Of a stretch of 32,166 nt of DNA, positions 31,031 to 32,166 are shown one piece after another. The stretch is taken from the NCBI GenBank assembly GCA_910588015.1, contig CAJUOK010000019.1:1-32166 (forward strand), written 5' to 3'. The notes under the pieces are model-generated. The model was not told the DNA's origin. It was given only the letters and a program-made list of their open reading frames with translations, and did not search any database. A program made the position numbers and the translations under genes. The first letter of the stretch is position 1. Each line of letters opens with the position of its first letter. The stretch comes from an uncultured Christensenellaceae bacterium. Its GTDB lineage: Bacteria > Bacillota > Clostridia > Christensenellales > UBA3700.

Positions 31031-31133
31031 TTTTTTACTCCTTTTTTTGTTTATTCTTCCCCAAAGTTTACGCTTTCGGCAACCTGTTGGCAAACAAGCA
31101 ACTGCCTGTGCTGACCTTGAGTGTTTATTAACT
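31031..31133 (-). promoter_or_regulatory. rpsB 5' leader, about 100 bases, possible autoregulatory RNA
   Basis: Untranslated region between the predicted start near 31133 and the rpsB ATG. It contains potential short stems, for example GGCA/TGCC around a 10-base loop and CCGAAAG/CTTTGG, and ends in AAAAAAAGGAGTAAAAAA. It is GC-richer than the flanking AT-rich spacer. Ribosomal protein leaders often bind their own product; I do not recognise a named motif. Confidence 0.4.
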
Positions 31134-31139
31134 ATCGGT

Positions 31140-31168
31140 ATTCTAGCATATAAAAATATATTTTGCAA
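31140..31168 (-). promoter_or_regulatory. Sigma-A-type promoter of rpsB-tsf
   Basis: Minus strand: TTGCAA at 31168-31163, a 17-base AT-rich spacer, TAGAAT at 31145-31140, with TG one base before the -10 box (TGCTAGAAT). It lies in the 192-base gap between the radical SAM gene and rpsB. Confidence 0.78.
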
Positions 31169-31222
31169 TCGAATTTGCTTCTTTTATATATTTTTTATAA
31201 AATATTATATAGCTCAATCTTG

Positions 31223-32166
31223 TTAGTCTTGCGAAGCTCCCTCAATAGCGTTTATCGCAAGCGAAAGCTCCAGTCTTTTGCGCATCATTTCGCAAGAAAT
31301 ATCATACGGACGGCTCATACTGCCCGCATAGTTGAGATTATTTGCGACGCAACCTCCGCTGCAATAATACTTCGCCATACAGTTTTGACAATCGGGCTTA
31401 TTCGTAACCACGTTGTCGGCAAATTTATCCGAAACAGACATATCCAACTTTCCGTCAAAGACGTTGCCCATATAATAATCTTTGTTTTCGGCAAACTGAT
31501 GGCAGGGATATATTCCTCCCGTCGGGGTGACCGCCAAATATTCGCATCCGCTGCCGCAACCTGTAAGCCTTTTGATAAGACAAGGTCCGCCCTCGAGGTC
31601 TATCATAAAATGGAAAAAGTTGAACCACTTATCGCCCTTTCTCCTGTCGATATAATTGACCGCAAGTCTCTCGTATTCCTTTAAAATCGTCGGCAAATGC
31701 TCTTTGGTTATTTTGAGGTCTTCTATATCCGTAACCACGGGCTCCAAAGATATTTGGTCGAAGCCCATATCGTTAAGCGCAAGCGCGTCTTGGGCAAAGT
31801 CGAGGTTTTTGGCAGTAAAAGTACCCCTTACGTAATATGATTTATCCCCTCTTACTTTTGCAAACTTAACTGCGTTGGCGGCAATAATATCATAGCAATC
31901 TTTGCCGTTGACGGCTTTTCTTACCGCGCTGTGTACGCAGTGTCTTCCGTCTATACTCAACACGACGTTGTGCATTTCCTTATTCAGCCACTCAATCGTC
32001 TTGTCATTGAGAAGCACGCAATTGGTGGTCATTGTAAAATGGAAGGTCTTGCCGCTTTGTTTTTCTCTTCCGCGCGCATATTCGACGATAGCTTTGACGA
32101 CTTCCAAGTTCATCAAAGGTTCGCCGCCGAAGAAATCAACTTCGAGATTTTCGCGCTTACACGAAT
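31223..32166 (-). CDS. scfB: SCIFF-peptide radical SAM/SPASM maturase, 5' end cut by window edge
   Basis: Radical SAM enzyme that I assign to the SCIFF (six cysteines in forty-five residues) maturase family, which installs thioether cross-links in a small Cys-rich ribosomal peptide. The frame stays open to position 32166, so the true start and the radical SAM CxxxCxxC motif lie outside; 313 residues are visible. Seen: LEVDFFGGEPLMNLEVV (the GGEP motif), TMTTNCVLL, NVVLSIDGR, YYVRGTFTAKNLDF, ISLEPVV, FNFFHFMIDLEGGPC, and the SPASM cysteines in GCGSGCEYLAVTPTGG, IYPCHQFAE and CQNCMAKYYCSGGC. These segments match the SCIFF group as I remember it, better than sulfatase-maturing or other SPASM enzymes. 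The substrate gene is normally just upstream, beyond the window. No good terminator follows. Confidence 0.88.
   Translation of the reverse strand, partial: SCKRENLEVDFFGGEPLMNLEVVKAIVEYARGREKQSGKTFHFTMTTNCVLLNDKTIEWLNKEMHNVVLSIDGRHCVHSAVRKAVNGKDCYDIIAANAVKFAKVRGDKSYYVRGTFTAKNLDFAQDALALNDMGFDQISLEPVVTDIEDLKITKEHLPTILKEYERLAVNYIDRRKGDKWFNFFHFMIDLEGGPCLIKRLTGCGSGCEYLAVTPTGGIYPCHQFAENKDYYMGNVFDGKLDMSVSDKFADNVVTNKPDCQNCMAKYYCSGGCVANNLNYAGSMSRPYDISCEMMRKRLELSLAINAIEGASQD

Noticed and set aside
31031..31168. 46-residue N-terminal extension of S2
   Set aside because: It begins at a TTG inside the -35 box and runs through the promoter and leader; the ATG at 31030 has AAGGAG and matches known S2 starts.
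31180..31215. AT-only palindromic stretch after the radical SAM gene
   Set aside because: The run of T and A forms weak AU stems of the kind expected by chance in AT-rich spacer; no GC-containing stem, so not called a terminator.

Overview
The window is a block of chromosomal core genes from a spore-forming Firmicute of the class Clostridia. Support for this: a complete spoIIIA operon, a YqhY/Asp23 gene next to nusB, gene orders matching the Bacillus/Clostridium backbone, GGAGG-type ribosome binding sites, moderately low GC, and a SCIFF-peptide maturase, a family typical of Clostridia. Every gene I can support is on the minus strand, so transcription runs from high to low coordinates. I see no tRNA, rRNA, IS element, CRISPR array or prophage gene.

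Layout in the direction of transcription. (1) 32166-31223: the 3' part of a radical SAM/SPASM SCIFF maturase. (2) 31168-28488: rpsB-tsf with its own promoter and leader, a terminator after tsf, then pyrH and a second terminator. (3) 28386-21129: a strong promoter followed by frr-uppS-cdsA-dxr-rseP-ispG and, in the slot where polC normally sits, a shortened PolC-like protein with only the N-terminal region, OB fold and DEDDh exonuclease. (4) 21039-12241: a promoter and leader hairpin, then rimP-nusA-ylxR-ylxQ-infB-rbfA-nrnA-truB-ribF and an endonuclease IV-like TIM-barrel gene. (5) 12211-10490: pepP-efp behind a promoter so close to the start codon that the pepP mRNA may be leaderless, ending in a clear terminator. 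(6) 10407-5799: spoIIIAA-AH, the mother-cell half of the SpoIIIA-SpoIIQ channel. (7) 5700-1: a promoter followed by yqhY-nusB-folD-xseA-xseB-ispA, a CorB-like small membrane protein gene and dxs (cut by the window edge).

Two groups that are far apart in Bacillus subtilis (rpsB...ribF, and pepP-efp-spoIIIA-yqhY...dxs) are joined end to end here. The combined block serves translation (rpsB, tsf, efp, frr, infB, rbfA, rimP, truB), transcription elongation and antitermination (nusA, nusB), isoprenoid and envelope lipid synthesis (dxs, dxr, ispG, ispA, uppS, cdsA) and sporulation. The observations most worth following are the polymerase-less PolC relative in the polC position, the SCIFF maturase at the right edge, the possible leaderless pepP start, a perfect inverted repeat over the frr promoter, and the rimP leader hairpin.
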